A DNA stretch of 64,000 nt from Arthrobacter rhizosphaerae (GCF_023062595.1 NZ_JALLAN010000005.1:186001-250000), one strand, 5' to 3'; positions 26,342 through 36,965 are shown, numbered from the stretch's first letter. Numbers and translations are program-made. Notes: a model not told the origin generated them from the sequence alone.

Positions 26342-26678
26342 TTCCGCAGGCAGTAAGCAGGCGGTAAGCAGGCAGTCAGGGACACCCGATGTTGGCCATG
26401 TTGCCTGTCTCGCATCTGCTGCTCCGATCTTCTACTGCGCTATATTTTCCGGTGCCACCTGCTTTGGTCTGTAGCAGGAATCTGCAGAACATCTCTGCAC
26501 CCCTGACCAGTCCTTCGTTCCGCATATCCGGAACACTCCAGGTGAATCAGTATCCGGCCCTGCTGGCCGAAATCCATCCGGCAAGGCCGAAATCCCGGCT
26601 GCAGATCTGAACTGCAGCCCAGATCAATCATCGCGTCCAGCTCCCAGTCTGGACGCCGTCGAGGGGGAAGGATCCTTC
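26342..26678 (+). other. 337-base leader region upstream of rho
   Basis: No convincing gene is visible between thrB and rho. The region starts with three tandem 11-base repeats (26346-26378). A TATATT element at 26441-26446 could be a -10 box, but I find no clear -35 partner. A 73-codon open frame at 26389-26610 has no family resemblance. In other bacteria rho is autoregulated through its leader, and this length would permit that. The ribosome site GGGGGAAGG lies just before the GTG of rho. Confidence 0.5.
26346..26378 (+). repeat. Three tandem 11-base repeats after thrB
   Basis: GCAGGCAGTAA, GCAGGCGGTAA and GCAGGCAGTCA follow one another at an 11-base period, beginning 4 bases after the thrB stop. 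They resemble the thrB stop context (GGCGGTAA), which suggests local duplication. Confidence 0.7.
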
Positions 26679-28886
<2,208 letters not shown>

Positions 28887-28899
28887 TTGAGCTGGGGGT

Positions 28900-28976
28900 G
28901 GGGCCGTCGCATATTTTGCCGGCCCCGCCCCTTTGTCGTTCGGGGGCCGCCGGATATTTTACCGGCCCCGCCCCTT
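28900..28976 (+). repeat. Tandem GC-rich hairpin repeat in the rho-prfA gap
   Basis: Two 34-base units (28900-28933 and 28943-28976) share about 30 bases and lie at a 43-base period. Each begins GGGGCCG and continues with ATATTTT flanked by CG-rich bases and then CGGCCCCGCCCCTT. Within each unit GGGGCCG pairs with CGGCCCC around the AT-rich loop. An inverted partial copy (GGCCGGCAAAA) lies at 29042-29052. They follow the rho stop by 14 bases and could act as RNA stabilisers or pause sites. There is no T-tract after them. Confidence 0.7.
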
Positions 28977-28978
28977 CG

Positions 28979-29015
28979 CGTTGTGGCTGAAGTACTGCGT
29001 ACGTCAGCCACAACG
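28979..29015 (+). other. Long hairpin upstream of prfA
   Basis: CGTTGTGGCTGA (28979-28990) pairs perfectly with TCAGCCACAACG (29004-29015). The 13-base loop can pair further through GTAC-TGC-GTAC after one mismatch. No U-tract follows, so it is not a standard intrinsic terminator. It could be a processing site, an attenuator or a protein-binding site in front of prfA. Confidence 0.65.
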
Positions 29016-29135
29016 CTCCGACAGGCCCGATGCCACTCCCTGGCCGGCAAAAATACCCGACGGCGGTCCCACCCGTCACTTACCGCTGTGAGCATCACTA
29101 GACTTGTACACACGGCGTCGAAAGAGGTTTTGAGA

Positions 29136-30209
29136 ATGTTTGAGTCCGTACAGGGCCTGTTGGATGAGCATGATGCTATTCAGGCGCAGCTGGGGGATCC
29201 TGCTGTTTATGCTGACCCGCGGCTGGCACGGAAGCTGGGGCGGCGGTCTGCCCAGTTGAACGGCATTGTTGAGGCTTATCAGCGTTGGCATTCCATCCAG
29301 GATGATCTGGCCGCTGCGAAGGAAATGGCTGCGGAGGACCCCGAGTTCGCGGCAGAAGTACCGCAGCTTGAGGAAGCCCTGGAGTCAGCGGCCGCAAACC
29401 TGCGGCGGCTGCTCATACCCAGGGATCCGGACGATGCCCGCAACGTCATCCTGGAGGTCAAGGGCGGTGAAGGTGGCGACGAGGCTGCCCTGTTCGCCGG
29501 TGACCTGCTCCGTATGTACGTGCGCTACGCCGAATCCCGTGGCTGGAAGACAGAGCTTATCTCGGCAACTGAATCCGATTTGGGCGGTTACAAGGACGTC
29601 CAGATGGCGGTCAAGGGCAACTCCAATGATCCTGCCGAAGGGGTGTACGCCAGGCTCAAGTTCGAAGGCGGCGTCCACCGGGTCCAGCGTGTTCCCGTGA
29701 CCGAATCCCAAGGCCGTATCCACACCTCCGCCGCAGGGGTGTTGGTGTTGCCTGAAGTTGACGAGCCCGAAGAGCTTGAGATCAGCCCCAACGACCTCAA
29801 GATCGACGTCTACCGGTCCTCAGGTCCGGGCGGACAGTCTGTTAACACCACCGACTCCGCCGTTCGCCTCACCCACCTGCCAACAGGGATCGTGGTGGCC
29901 ATGCAGAATGAGAAATCGCAGCTGCAGAACCGTGAAGCAGGCATGCGGGTACTCCGTGCCCGGATCCTGGCCCATCAGCAGGAACAGATCGATGCGGAAA
30001 ACTCTGCCCAGCGTAAGTCCCAGATCCGCACCATGGACCGCTCCGAGCGCATCCGTACCTATAACTATCCCGAGAACCGCATTGCAGATCACCGCACCGG
30101 GTACAAGGCGTACAACCTGGATCAGGTGATGAACGGCGATTTGGAGCCGGTCATCCAGTCGGCCATTGAGATGGACGAACAGGCACGCCTCGACGCTATC
30201 GGGGAATAA
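29136..30209 (+). CDS. prfA: Peptide chain release factor 1
   Basis: RF1 of 357 residues, which releases peptides at UAA and UAG. The ATG at 29136 has AAGAGG 8 bases upstream. The stop-codon recognition motif is PVT in [14 protein letters not shown] (near residue 187). The catalytic GGQ is in [13 protein letters not shown] (near 230). prmC, which methylates the GGQ glutamine, starts one base after its stop. Confidence 0.97.
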   Translation: MFESVQGLLDEHDAIQAQLGDPAVYADPRLARKLGRRSAQLNGIVEAYQRWHSIQDDLAAAKEMAAEDPEFAAEVPQLEEALESAAANLRRLLIPRDPDDARNVILEVKGGEGGDEAALFAGDLLRMYVRYAESRGWKTELISATESDLGGYKDVQMAVKGNSNDPAEGVYARLKFEGGVHRVQRVPVTESQGRIHTSAAGVLVLPEVDEPEELEISPNDLKIDVYRSSGPGGQSVNTTDSAVRLTHLPTGIVVAMQNEKSQLQNREAGMRVLRARILAHQQEQIDAENSAQRKSQIRTMDRSERIRTYNYPENRIADHRTGYKAYNLDQVMNGDLEPVIQSAIEMDEQARLDAIGE

Positions 30210-30210
30210 C

Positions 30211-31107
30211 TTGAGTGAGGTCCCGGGGCCGATCGGCCCGGAGTTGTCCCTCGCGGAAGCCGTTCGTAAGGCCACGGCCATTCTTGCCGCCGCCGGTGTA
30301 CCCAGCCCCCGGGTTGACGCCGAATTGCTGGCTGAGCACCTGCTTAATGTGGGGTTGGGACGGCTTCGTGCCCTGCTCCTCAGCGATTCCCGGGCCCCGG
30401 AAGGATACGCCGAGCTGGTAGCCGAGCGCGCGCAGCGTGTTCCGCTCCAGCACATCACCGGCGTTGCACATTTCCGCTACCTGCAGCTCGCCGTCGGGCC
30501 GGGCGTCTTTGTCCCCCGACCTGAAACGGAATCTGTGGTTCAGCTGGTGATCGACCGCCTTGAGGGGATGGCCCGGCCCAGGGTCGTCGATCTGGGAACA
30601 GGTTCCGGTGCAATTGCCGGATCAATTGCCCACGAAGTTCCGGGTGCTGAAGTTGTAGCCGTCGAGTTCAGCGAGTTCGCGCACGCCTGGGCCCAGAAGA
30701 ATCTTGCCCCACTTGGCGTTGAACTCGTCAGGGGAGACCTGCGGGATGCGCTGCCGGAGCGCAGCGGGACATTCGACGTCGTCGTCTCCAACCCGCCGTA
30801 CATCCCGTCGGAAGCCATCCCGAACGAACCCGAAGTGGCCCTTCATGATCCGCCGGAGGCTCTGTACGGCGGGGGAGTCGACGGCATGGAACTTCCGACG
30901 GCGGCCGCCGCCTCTGCCGCGAGGCTTCTGGTTCCCGGCGGCTACTTTGTCATGGAGCATGCGGAAGTCCAATCCGGCTGGATCGCCACCATGCTTAAAA
31001 GGACGGGACTGTGGTCAGAAATCACGTCCCACCGTGACCTCAACGGTAAGGAAAGGGCCACAAGCGCCGTCCTGGCGGAATCCACTCCGCCGCTGATGAA
31101 AGAATAG
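30211..31107 (+). CDS. prmC: Release-factor glutamine methyltransferase PrmC
   Basis: SAM-dependent N5-glutamine methyltransferase of 298 residues acting on the GGQ motif of release factors. The likely start is TTG at 30211 with GGGGA upstream, one base after prfA. The SAM loop is VVDLGTGSGAIAGSIA (near residue 128), and the catalytic NPPY is in SNPPYIPSEA (near 193). The N-terminal helical bundle includes SPRVDAELLAEHLL. Confidence 0.94.
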   Translation: MSEVPGPIGPELSLAEAVRKATAILAAAGVPSPRVDAELLAEHLLNVGLGRLRALLLSDSRAPEGYAELVAERAQRVPLQHITGVAHFRYLQLAVGPGVFVPRPETESVVQLVIDRLEGMARPRVVDLGTGSGAIAGSIAHEVPGAEVVAVEFSEFAHAWAQKNLAPLGVELVRGDLRDALPERSGTFDVVVSNPPYIPSEAIPNEPEVALHDPPEALYGGGVDGMELPTAAAASAARLLVPGGYFVMEHAEVQSGWIATMLKRTGLWSEITSHRDLNGKERATSAVLAESTPPLMKE

Positions 31108-31111
31108 GGCC

Positions 31112-32041
31112 GTGACCACAACCTACAACTGCACCGCTTCCACTGAGCGCTACGAAGGACTGCAGCATGCCCAGCGTGCGATCCGGGAAAACAAATGCGT
31201 GGTGCTGCCCACCGACACCGTCTACGGGATCGCGGCCGATGCCTTTTCTCCGCAGGCTGTGACCATGCTCCTCGTATCCAAGGGCCGCGGCCGGCAGATG
31301 CCTCCGCCTGTCCTTATTCCACGGCTCAATGCCCTGGACGGCCTGGCAACTGATGTTCCAGCCGAGGCGCGGAAGCTTGCCGAGGCGTTCTGGCCCGGAG
31401 GACTGACTTTGATCCTCCACGCCCAGCCCTCACTTGACTGGGATCTCGGCGAAACCCAAGGCACCGTGGCGCTGAGGATACCGGCGGACGAACTTGCCAG
31501 GGATCTGCTGAACCTCACCGGGCCGTTAGCGGTTTCTTCGGCGAACAGGACTGGCCAGCCAGCGGCCCGCACAGCGGGAGAGGCCCGGGAGCAGTTGGCA
31601 GAGTCCGTAGAGGTCTACCTCGAGGACGGCCTTCGTCCCGAGGGCGCATCCGACGCGGTGCCATCCACCATTGTTGATGCAACCTCCCTTCCATTGCGGG
31701 TCGTCCGGGATGGGGCAGTCAGTTTGGAGCGGTTGCGCGAGGTTGTGCCCGGAGTCCTGGGGCTGGGGGAGGAAGCGCCGGAACAGAATGTTCCTGAGGC
31801 AGAGGCACCTGAGGCGGAGTTGCCTGCAGCAGAGGCTCCCGAGGCTGCGAGCCCGGAGGAAGCCTCCCCTGAAGCCGACGTTGTAGCAGCGGAGGCTCCC
31901 GAGCCTGTGAGTCCGGAGGAAGCCGCCCCTGAGACCGAGCCTGGAGCAGCAGATACCCCTGACGTTGAGGCGCAGCAAAGAGAGACTGACCCGGCAGAGA
32001 AGCAGGGGAGCGCGCCCACAAGTGGACGCGACGAGCGATGA
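31112..32041 (+). CDS. L-threonylcarbamoyladenylate synthase (Sua5/YwlC/YrdC)
   Basis: Enzyme of t6A tRNA modification, 309 residues from GTG at 31112. It joins threonine, bicarbonate and ATP. The YrdC fold covers residues 1-215, with VLPTDTVYGIAADAF, the SKGRGRQMP (KxR) loop and AVSSANRTGQPA. Instead of a Sua5 domain, the C-terminus (about 225-309) is an acidic Ala/Glu/Pro tail containing an imperfect 20-residue repeat. The stop overlaps the start of the TagA-like gene (ATGA at 32038-32041). Confidence 0.92.
   Translation: MTTTYNCTASTERYEGLQHAQRAIRENKCVVLPTDTVYGIAADAFSPQAVTMLLVSKGRGRQMPPPVLIPRLNALDGLATDVPAEARKLAEAFWPGGLTLILHAQPSLDWDLGETQGTVALRIPADELARDLLNLTGPLAVSSANRTGQPAARTAGEAREQLAESVEVYLEDGLRPEGASDAVPSTIVDATSLPLRVVRDGAVSLERLREVVPGVLGLGEEAPEQNVPEAEAPEAELPAAEAPEAASPEEASPEADVVAAEAPEPVSPEEAAPETEPGAADTPDVEAQQRETDPAEKQGSAPTSGRDER
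31829..31948 (+). repeat. 60-base repeat in the Sua5 C-terminal tail
   Basis: Two units at an exact 60-base period (31829 and 31889) share a similar stretch of about 48 bases starting GCAGAGGCTCCCGAG / GCGGAGGCTCCCGAG. They encode AEAPEAASPEEASPE and AEAPEPVSPEEAAPE. The repeat extends a disordered acidic tail. Confidence 0.75.
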
Positions 32042-32808
32042 ACCTTGTCCGCGAACAGATCCCGGTGCTTGGCGTTGACGCTACGCCGCTGACCGTCGGC
32101 GAACTGATTGACGTCCTGGCCGCCTTCATCGACGACGGAACAACCCGGACCGTCGTCGGGCACAATCTGCACAGCGTCACTCTGACGCTTTCTGACTCCT
32201 GGTTCCGAGAGCTCTACGAGCGCAGCGACGTGGTGCTTCTGGACGGTGCTCCGCTCCTTTGGCTGTGGGGCAAGGGCCGGAAAGAGCGTCCGGAATCCGA
32301 AGCGTCCCTCATGTCCTACCGTCTGGGGTCCACTGACTGGATACCTGCACTGGGGACTGTTCCCGGGCTTGAACGGATTGCGGTCCTGGGGGCAGGGCAG
32401 CAGGCCAACGATGGTGCAGTAGCGCGGCTCAAGGCACTGGTTCCCGGTGCAGATGTAGCCGGCATGCCGGGGGAGGCGTGGAACCCTGCGAAGGAGGACG
32501 ACGCCGTCGCCTGGCTCCAGACGTTCCGGCCGCAACTGGTTCTGGTCGGATTGGGGATGCCGCTGCAGGAGGCGGTACTGCAACGCACTTTGGAGTCCTT
32601 GCCTCCGGCGGTGTACTGCACCGTGGGCGGAGCCATTGAACAATTGGCCGGTATCCAGAAGCTCGCGCCGCGATGGCTTGGCCGGATGGGCCTGGAGTGG
32701 GCGTGGCGGCTCATGCTCCACCCGCGCCGCGTGGCTTACCGGGTGTTCGGCGAACCCTGGGTACTGCTGGCGCTTCTTGTCCGCAGGCGGCTGAGCCTCC
32801 GCCGCTAG
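32038..32808 (+). CDS. WecG/TagA/CpsF-family glycosyltransferase
   Basis: Family GT26 transferase of 256 residues. These enzymes add ManNAc or a related sugar to GlcNAc-PP-undecaprenol. Family segments: PLTVGELIDVLAAF, VGHNLHSVTLTLSD, VVLLDGAPLLWL, LVGLGMPLQE (typical GxPKQE region) and AVYCTVGGAIEQLAG, ending WAWRLMLHPRRVAYRV. It starts in the sua5 stop. WecA/TagO is encoded 1.2 kb downstream, so the two may form a wall-polymer linkage unit. Its stop overlaps that of the convergent GT2 gene in CTAG (32805-32808). Confidence 0.83.
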   Translation: MNLVREQIPVLGVDATPLTVGELIDVLAAFIDDGTTRTVVGHNLHSVTLTLSDSWFRELYERSDVVLLDGAPLLWLWGKGRKERPESEASLMSYRLGSTDWIPALGTVPGLERIAVLGAGQQANDGAVARLKALVPGADVAGMPGEAWNPAKEDDAVAWLQTFRPQLVLVGLGMPLQEAVLQRTLESLPPAVYCTVGGAIEQLAGIQKLAPRWLGRMGLEWAWRLMLHPRRVAYRVFGEPWVLLALLVRRRLSLRR

Positions 32809-33701
32809 AAGTTCTGATCCTCCAGGCGGGCGAAGCCTTTGCCCCGGAGGCCAAGGGAGAAGGCACGGAACCAGTCCCTCAGACCCCGAAGGTCACCCCT
32901 GCTCAGGAAATAGCCCAGATAGCCTCCGACGTCGGCCACGAGGGATTTCACCCTGAAGTATCGCCTGATGAGGTAGCCGCGGTTCCGGTAGTAGTAGTAG
33001 CGCTTGAAGGCGCCCTCGGGAACGATGACGTGCCAGCGAGGGCCAAAGACATGTTGTGTCTCGGAGAGGGCATGCGGGTGGGTGATGCTTGCTGTGGTCA
33101 CGGTGCCGAAACGGATCCCGGCCTTGCGCAGCCTGATGGTGAAATCCACCTCGTCGCCCCGGATGAACAGTCTTATATCGGGCAGCCCGACCTTGAAGAA
33201 CACATCCGACCGGATCAAGGCACCGTTGAAAAAGTGTCCGTTATTCGGGAGAAAGCCGATCTTTTCAACTTCAGCGCGGCTGTGGGTTACCTTGCCGTCG
33301 AGACGGAAGAAAAAGGAGAGCCAATCAGGCTCTCCCGGAGCCAGCACCAACGGGACCACCGCTTCGAGGTCACGCGACTCCGCCTCCTGAATCAGGGTTG
33401 CGAGGCATTCAGGGTCCCCCGGCTCGGCGTCGTCGTCCATCATCCAGATCCAGCGGGCACCGCTGGCCATCGCCTTGAGCACGGCGAGAGAAAATCCGCC
33501 GGCGCCGCCGAGGTTAGCCTCTGATCGGATGTAGTCAACGTTCTTATGGGACTCAGCCACATCCCTGGCCGGTATGGTGCCGCTGTCTACTAGGCAGATG
33601 CTCTCGACCGGTGCTGTCTGGCTGTTGATTGCGTTCAGAAGTACTGCGAGTTCCCCGGGCCGGTCAAACGTTACTGCGGCTACTGCAACCGACGAGGGCA
33701 T
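32805..33701 (-). CDS. GT2-family glycosyltransferase (GlfT-like)
   Basis: Nucleotide-sugar transferase of 298 residues with the GT-A fold. The N-terminus is SSVAVAAVTFDRPGELAVLL, the metal-binding motif WIWMMDDDAEPGDPE (DDD), and later FIRGDEVDFTIRLRKAG and an aromatic GAFKRYYYYRNRGYLIRRY segment. This layout resembles rhamnosyl- or galactofuranosyl-transferases of actinobacterial cell walls. The sugar is not known. It is the only minus-strand gene between argS and the atp operon and sits between the TagA-like and WecA genes. Confidence 0.78.
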   Translation of the reverse strand: MPSSVAVAAVTFDRPGELAVLLNAINSQTAPVESICLVDSGTIPARDVAESHKNVDYIRSEANLGGAGGFSLAVLKAMASGARWIWMMDDDAEPGDPECLATLIQEAESRDLEAVVPLVLAPGEPDWLSFFFRLDGKVTHSRAEVEKIGFLPNNGHFFNGALIRSDVFFKVGLPDIRLFIRGDEVDFTIRLRKAGIRFGTVTTASITHPHALSETQHVFGPRWHVIVPEGAFKRYYYYRNRGYLIRRYFRVKSLVADVGGYLGYFLSRGDLRGLRDWFRAFSLGLRGKGFARLEDQNF

Positions 33702-33990
33702 CGCGGTTTCCTTTCGTCACGGCGTGGCGCTTAGGGCGTCACTCGGCCGTGTGACGCGAGCCATGCAGCCGTTGGCATTAGTATCTTGAATAGAGTCCAC
33801 TGTATTACAGCCCTAAGTGGCATGACGCACCGCCTGCGCAGGCATGGCAACGGAGAACTTCCATTAATCAAGAATCAGACATACATCCATTGAGCCCGCG
33901 AATCCCAGGATGCCCCGCTGTGGCGCGCCCTCGGGCCGTGGATTCGTCATCGCCTGCGGCCGCATTGGCACTGCAGCCTGGAGCCGCCTC
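33702..33990. other. Intergenic region between the GT2 gene and wecA
   Basis: This 289-base divergent gap should hold promoters for both genes. It is noticeably more AT-rich around 33770-33880. I found no convincing gene, no strong hairpin and no clear -35/-10 pair. The wecA frame is open upstream to 33910, but the early residues do not match the family. Confidence 0.5.
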
Positions 33991-35106
33991 GTGATCATGT
34001 ACCTGCTTATGGGGCTTACCGCTGCCATAGTTTCGTACTCGGCCACGTGGGGGGCGCGGTTCGTAGGCAATCGCCTTGAGCTGTTCATGCCCATCAGGAG
34101 CCGGGACATGCACTCGCATCAGGTTTCCAGGCTTGGCGGTGTGGGCATCTTTGCTGGCTGCCTGGTTGCCCTGATCGTGGCCAGTCAGTCCACCTTCGTC
34201 AAGGACATCTTCCGGAACAATGACGCCCCTTGGGGAGTCATCGCCGGAGCAATAGTCATCGTCTTCGTGGGAGTGGCCGATGACCTCCTGGACCTGCGCT
34301 GGTGGATCAAGCTCATTGGCCAAAGCGCCGCGGCACTGGTCGTGGCAGTGTGGGGTGTCCGCATGACGGTCATTCCGTTTATCTCCGAACAGCCCATCCA
34401 CATCGGCTCCGAACTTGTCAGCATTATCCTGACGGCCGGATTGATCGTGACCACCATGAATGCCTTCAACTTCATCGACGGGTTGGACGGCCTGGCTGCC
34501 GGAGTGGCTATCATCGGCGGGGCAGCCTTCTTCCTGACGGCCTATTGGGTTCACAGAAACAATCCGCAGACTGACAACTCCGACCTGGCTACGCTTCTCA
34601 CTGCGGTGCTTGTAGGAAGCTGCATCGGGTTCCTGCCCCACAACTGGTTCCCGTCCAAAATCTTCATGGGAGACTCCGGGGCGATGTTGATCGGACTCCT
34701 GATGGCATCGGCGGGCATCGTGGCAACAGGCCAGATCACCTCCGGGCTGTATGACCGGGCCAACGGTATCCCCACCATCATTCCCATCCTGCTTCCGTTC
34801 GCGGTGCTCTTCCTGCCGCTGCTGGACCTCGGCCTGGCGGTGGTGAGACGCACGGCGAACGGCCGTTCTCCGTGGTCTGCGGACCGTGGCCATCTGCACC
34901 ACAGGCTGATGGACATTGGCTACGCTCACCGCACGACAGTCCTGCTGATGTACGTATGGACCTGCATTCTTGCCTTTGGGGGACTGGCCTTCGCAGTGTT
35001 CCCGTGGCAGATTGTCCTTGCGGTTGACCTGTTCCTCACGCTGGGAATGGCTCTCGTCACGGCATGGCCATATTTGAGCCGGCGCGGCAACGGGGCGTCT
35101 GTGTGA
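33991..35106 (+). CDS. wecA: MraY/WecA-family undecaprenyl-phosphate GlcNAc-1-phosphate transferase
   Basis: Membrane enzyme of about 371 residues with 10-11 helices that starts wall-polymer synthesis by moving a sugar-1-phosphate onto undecaprenyl phosphate. The GTG at 33991 has GGAG upstream, and ATG at 33997 is an alternative. Catalytic motifs: VGVADDLLDLRWW, NAFNFIDGLDGLAAG, KIFMGDSGAM and the HLHHRLMD loop typical of WecA/TagO. It occupies the same place as M. tuberculosis rfe (Rv1302), just upstream of the atp operon. Confidence 0.9.
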   Translation: MIMYLLMGLTAAIVSYSATWGARFVGNRLELFMPIRSRDMHSHQVSRLGGVGIFAGCLVALIVASQSTFVKDIFRNNDAPWGVIAGAIVIVFVGVADDLLDLRWWIKLIGQSAAALVVAVWGVRMTVIPFISEQPIHIGSELVSIILTAGLIVTTMNAFNFIDGLDGLAAGVAIIGGAAFFLTAYWVHRNNPQTDNSDLATLLTAVLVGSCIGFLPHNWFPSKIFMGDSGAMLIGLLMASAGIVATGQITSGLYDRANGIPTIIPILLPFAVLFLPLLDLGLAVVRRTANGRSPWSADRGHLHHRLMDIGYAHRTTVLLMYVWTCILAFGGLAFAVFPWQIVLAVDLFLTLGMALVTAWPYLSRRGNGASV

Positions 35107-35112
35107 CAGCGG

Positions 35113-35142
35113 TTCAGTAATAATTTCTATCTCGTGTAGAAT
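35113..35142 (+). promoter_or_regulatory. Possible promoter of the atp operon
   Basis: TTCAGT (35113-35118) and TAGAAT (35137-35142) are 18 bases apart, about 60 bases upstream of the AtpI-like gene. The -10 is good and the -35 weak. The short local AT-rich stretch between wecA and the operon supports it. A transcript entering from wecA is also possible. Confidence 0.4.
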
Positions 35143-35204
35143 TTGAGGGCAGCCAAAGCTGCCACTCCATCACGCCATCAGCAGGCACCGACGATTGGGA
35201 TCTG

Positions 35205-35690
35205 ATGACCTCCAACGCCGAGCACGGACGTTCGTCCGGCAAAGCCGCCGTTGGCGTCTCCGGCCCCGCAAGGTCTTTGTGGCTTCGCTTGTTAGTGCTG
35301 AGTTCTGCCGCAGCTGCTGCGGCCGTCCTCATCACAAGTCTGATCGCACTCGCTTTCAACGGCTCCAACGCACTGCTCTCGAGCAGTTTCGGTGGAGCGC
35401 TGGTCATGGTCTTTTTTGCAATCAGCCTTCTGATTGGCCATTTTGTTGGCCAGTCAAATCCTTCGGGAGCTGTCGGCCTTTTCGTAGCCACATATTTCGT
35501 CAAAGTGGTCGGCTTCGCGGTCGTCCTTTTTGTAGTCGGCGAGCCCGAATGGCTGCACGAACGCTGGTTCCTGATCGGTGCTGTCGTGGCTGTGGTGATC
35601 TGGCAAGCCGCAGAAATCCGTGGCTTCAGTAAAGCGCGCCTGCAAATCTATAATGACCCCTCATCCATCAAAGGCGGCAGTGATGACTAG
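35205..35690 (+). CDS. AtpI-like membrane protein at head of the ATP synthase operon
   Basis: Integral membrane protein of 161 residues with about four helices (LWLRLLVLSSAAAAAAVLIT, GGALVMVFFAISLLIGHFVG, AVGLFVATYFVKVVGFAVVL and LIGAVVAVVIWQAAEI). Length, topology and position match Rv1303, the AtpI-like protein before atpB in M. tuberculosis. Such proteins help assemble the c-ring. It overlaps the next gene by 8 bases, indicating coupling. Confidence 0.7.
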   Translation: MTSNAEHGRSSGKAAVGVSGPARSLWLRLLVLSSAAAAAAVLITSLIALAFNGSNALLSSSFGGALVMVFFAISLLIGHFVGQSNPSGAVGLFVATYFVKVVGFAVVLFVVGEPEWLHERWFLIGAVVAVVIWQAAEIRGFSKARLQIYNDPSSIKGGSDD

Positions 35691-36021
35691 TCGCAAATCA
35701 GGACGCAAACTTCGTCCCGCAACGCCCCGCAGAGGCACCGGTGCTCCCGGTGTATCAGCCGACGGTCGCGACGGCGGATACAACGCTGGAATTGCCGTCT
35801 TCAGCTACATAATTGGCGGAATCATCGTCTGGAGTTTGATAGGGTGGGGTCTGGATAATCTGTGGGGAACCCGCTGGATTGTGCTCGCTGGCGCTCTGCT
35901 TGGAGCCGCGGGAGGGTTCTATCTTTCCCATATGCATGGCCTTACCAGTTCACGAAAAACTACTGGTGAGAGCAATGCTTCCAGCGGCCCGTCCGATGAT
36001 GGGAACAGTAATGCCAAATAA
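35683..36021 (+). CDS. AtpZ/AtpI-family small membrane protein
   Basis: Protein of 112 residues from the ATG at 35683, inside the end of the previous gene. An N-terminal basic stretch is followed by two helices (AGIAVFSYIIGGIIVWSLIG and WIVLAGALLGAAGGFYLSHM) with the GWGLDNLWGT loop typical of AtpZ. The tail is polar and Ser/Asn-rich. AtpZ with AtpI is linked to c-ring assembly and Mg or Ca transport in Bacillus. Finding both types in tandem here is notable. Confidence 0.7.
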   Translation: MTSRKSGRKLRPATPRRGTGAPGVSADGRDGGYNAGIAVFSYIIGGIIVWSLIGWGLDNLWGTRWIVLAGALLGAAGGFYLSHMHGLTSSRKTTGESNASSGPSDDGNSNAK

Positions 36022-36102
36022 TTTCACAACGGGGGACGCGGATACGAACTTCGCCGGACCCCTACCAACGCCCAATGACGGACACTGCAGAGAGGAAACG
36101 CG

Positions 36103-36903
36103 TTGATCGCGCTTGCGCTCCCGGCCCAAGATTCAGGAGAGTTCACTCCTCCTGGAATTAACGAAATGCATCTGCCGGCAATCCTGCCGTGGGGTGCGGC
36201 AGACGGATTCTCCAAGCAGATGCTGCTGGTTCTGTTGTCTGTAGTCATCATTGCCACCTTCTTTGTGCTTGCGGCCCGCAAGCAGCAGTTGGTTCCAGGC
36301 AAGCTTCAGTTCGCTGGCGAAATGGCCTACGGCTTCGTCCGCAACAGTATCGCCAAGGACATCATTGGCGGCAAAGACTTCATGAAGTACGTGCCGCTGT
36401 TGTTCAGCCTCTTCTTCTTCATCCTCGTGAACAACATCTACGGCGCAATCCCGCTGTTCCAGTTGCCCACGTTCTCCCACGTCGGCGGCGCTTACGTCCT
36501 CGCAGGCATTGTTTACATCACCTGGATTGCCATCGGCATCAAGAAGAACGGTGTCAAGTACTTCAAGCTGGCAACCGTTCCGTCAGGTGTTCCGTTCTAC
36601 ATCCTGCCCATCGTCGTCCCGATCGAGATCATCTCCAACTTCGTGGTTCGACCGGTGACGCACAGCCTCCGTCTTTTTGCCACCATGCTCGCCGGCCACC
36701 TCATCGTGATGATTGCCGGCTATGGCATCGAATTCCTCGTGTCGCAGGAAAACATCCTGCTCCAGGGCACGTCGGTGCTTGTGCTGGCAGGTGCGATCGC
36801 CATGTACATGCTCGAGGCCTTGATCATGGTGCTGCAGGCTTACGTCTTTACGCTGCTGACCGCGATTTACATCGAAGGCGCACTGCACGCCGACAGCCAC
36901 TAG
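36103..36903 (+). CDS. atpB: ATP synthase F0 subunit a
   Basis: Proton-channel subunit of 266 residues. The start is TTG at 36103 with AGAGGAAA 7 bases upstream. The essential Arg is in [13 protein letters not shown] (helix 4 region). The helices include [17 protein letters not shown] and the C-terminal [17 protein letters not shown]. It works with the c-ring encoded next to turn proton flow into rotation. Confidence 0.96.
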   Translation: MIALALPAQDSGEFTPPGINEMHLPAILPWGAADGFSKQMLLVLLSVVIIATFFVLAARKQQLVPGKLQFAGEMAYGFVRNSIAKDIIGGKDFMKYVPLLFSLFFFILVNNIYGAIPLFQLPTFSHVGGAYVLAGIVYITWIAIGIKKNGVKYFKLATVPSGVPFYILPIVVPIEIISNFVVRPVTHSLRLFATMLAGHLIVMIAGYGIEFLVSQENILLQGTSVLVLAGAIAMYMLEALIMVLQAYVFTLLTAIYIEGALHADSH

Positions 36904-36949
36904 GCACCCACAAACTTCCCCTCGCGGGGATGAAGCAACCCAAACAACC

Positions 36950-36965
36950 TGCCACACGGGTGGCA
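36950..36965 (+). other. Small hairpin before atpE ribosome site
   Basis: TGCCAC and GTGGCA pair across ACGG, ending 5 bases before the AAAGGAAG ribosome site of atpE. A smaller CCCC-TCGC-GGGG hairpin lies just upstream near 36918-36929. The c subunit is needed in many copies, so leader structures that set its translation are plausible. Confidence 0.45.

Noticed and set aside
26389..26610. 73-codon open frame in the rho leader
   Set aside because: No ribosome site of note, no family resemblance and codon use unlike the neighbours; kept only as part of the leader description.
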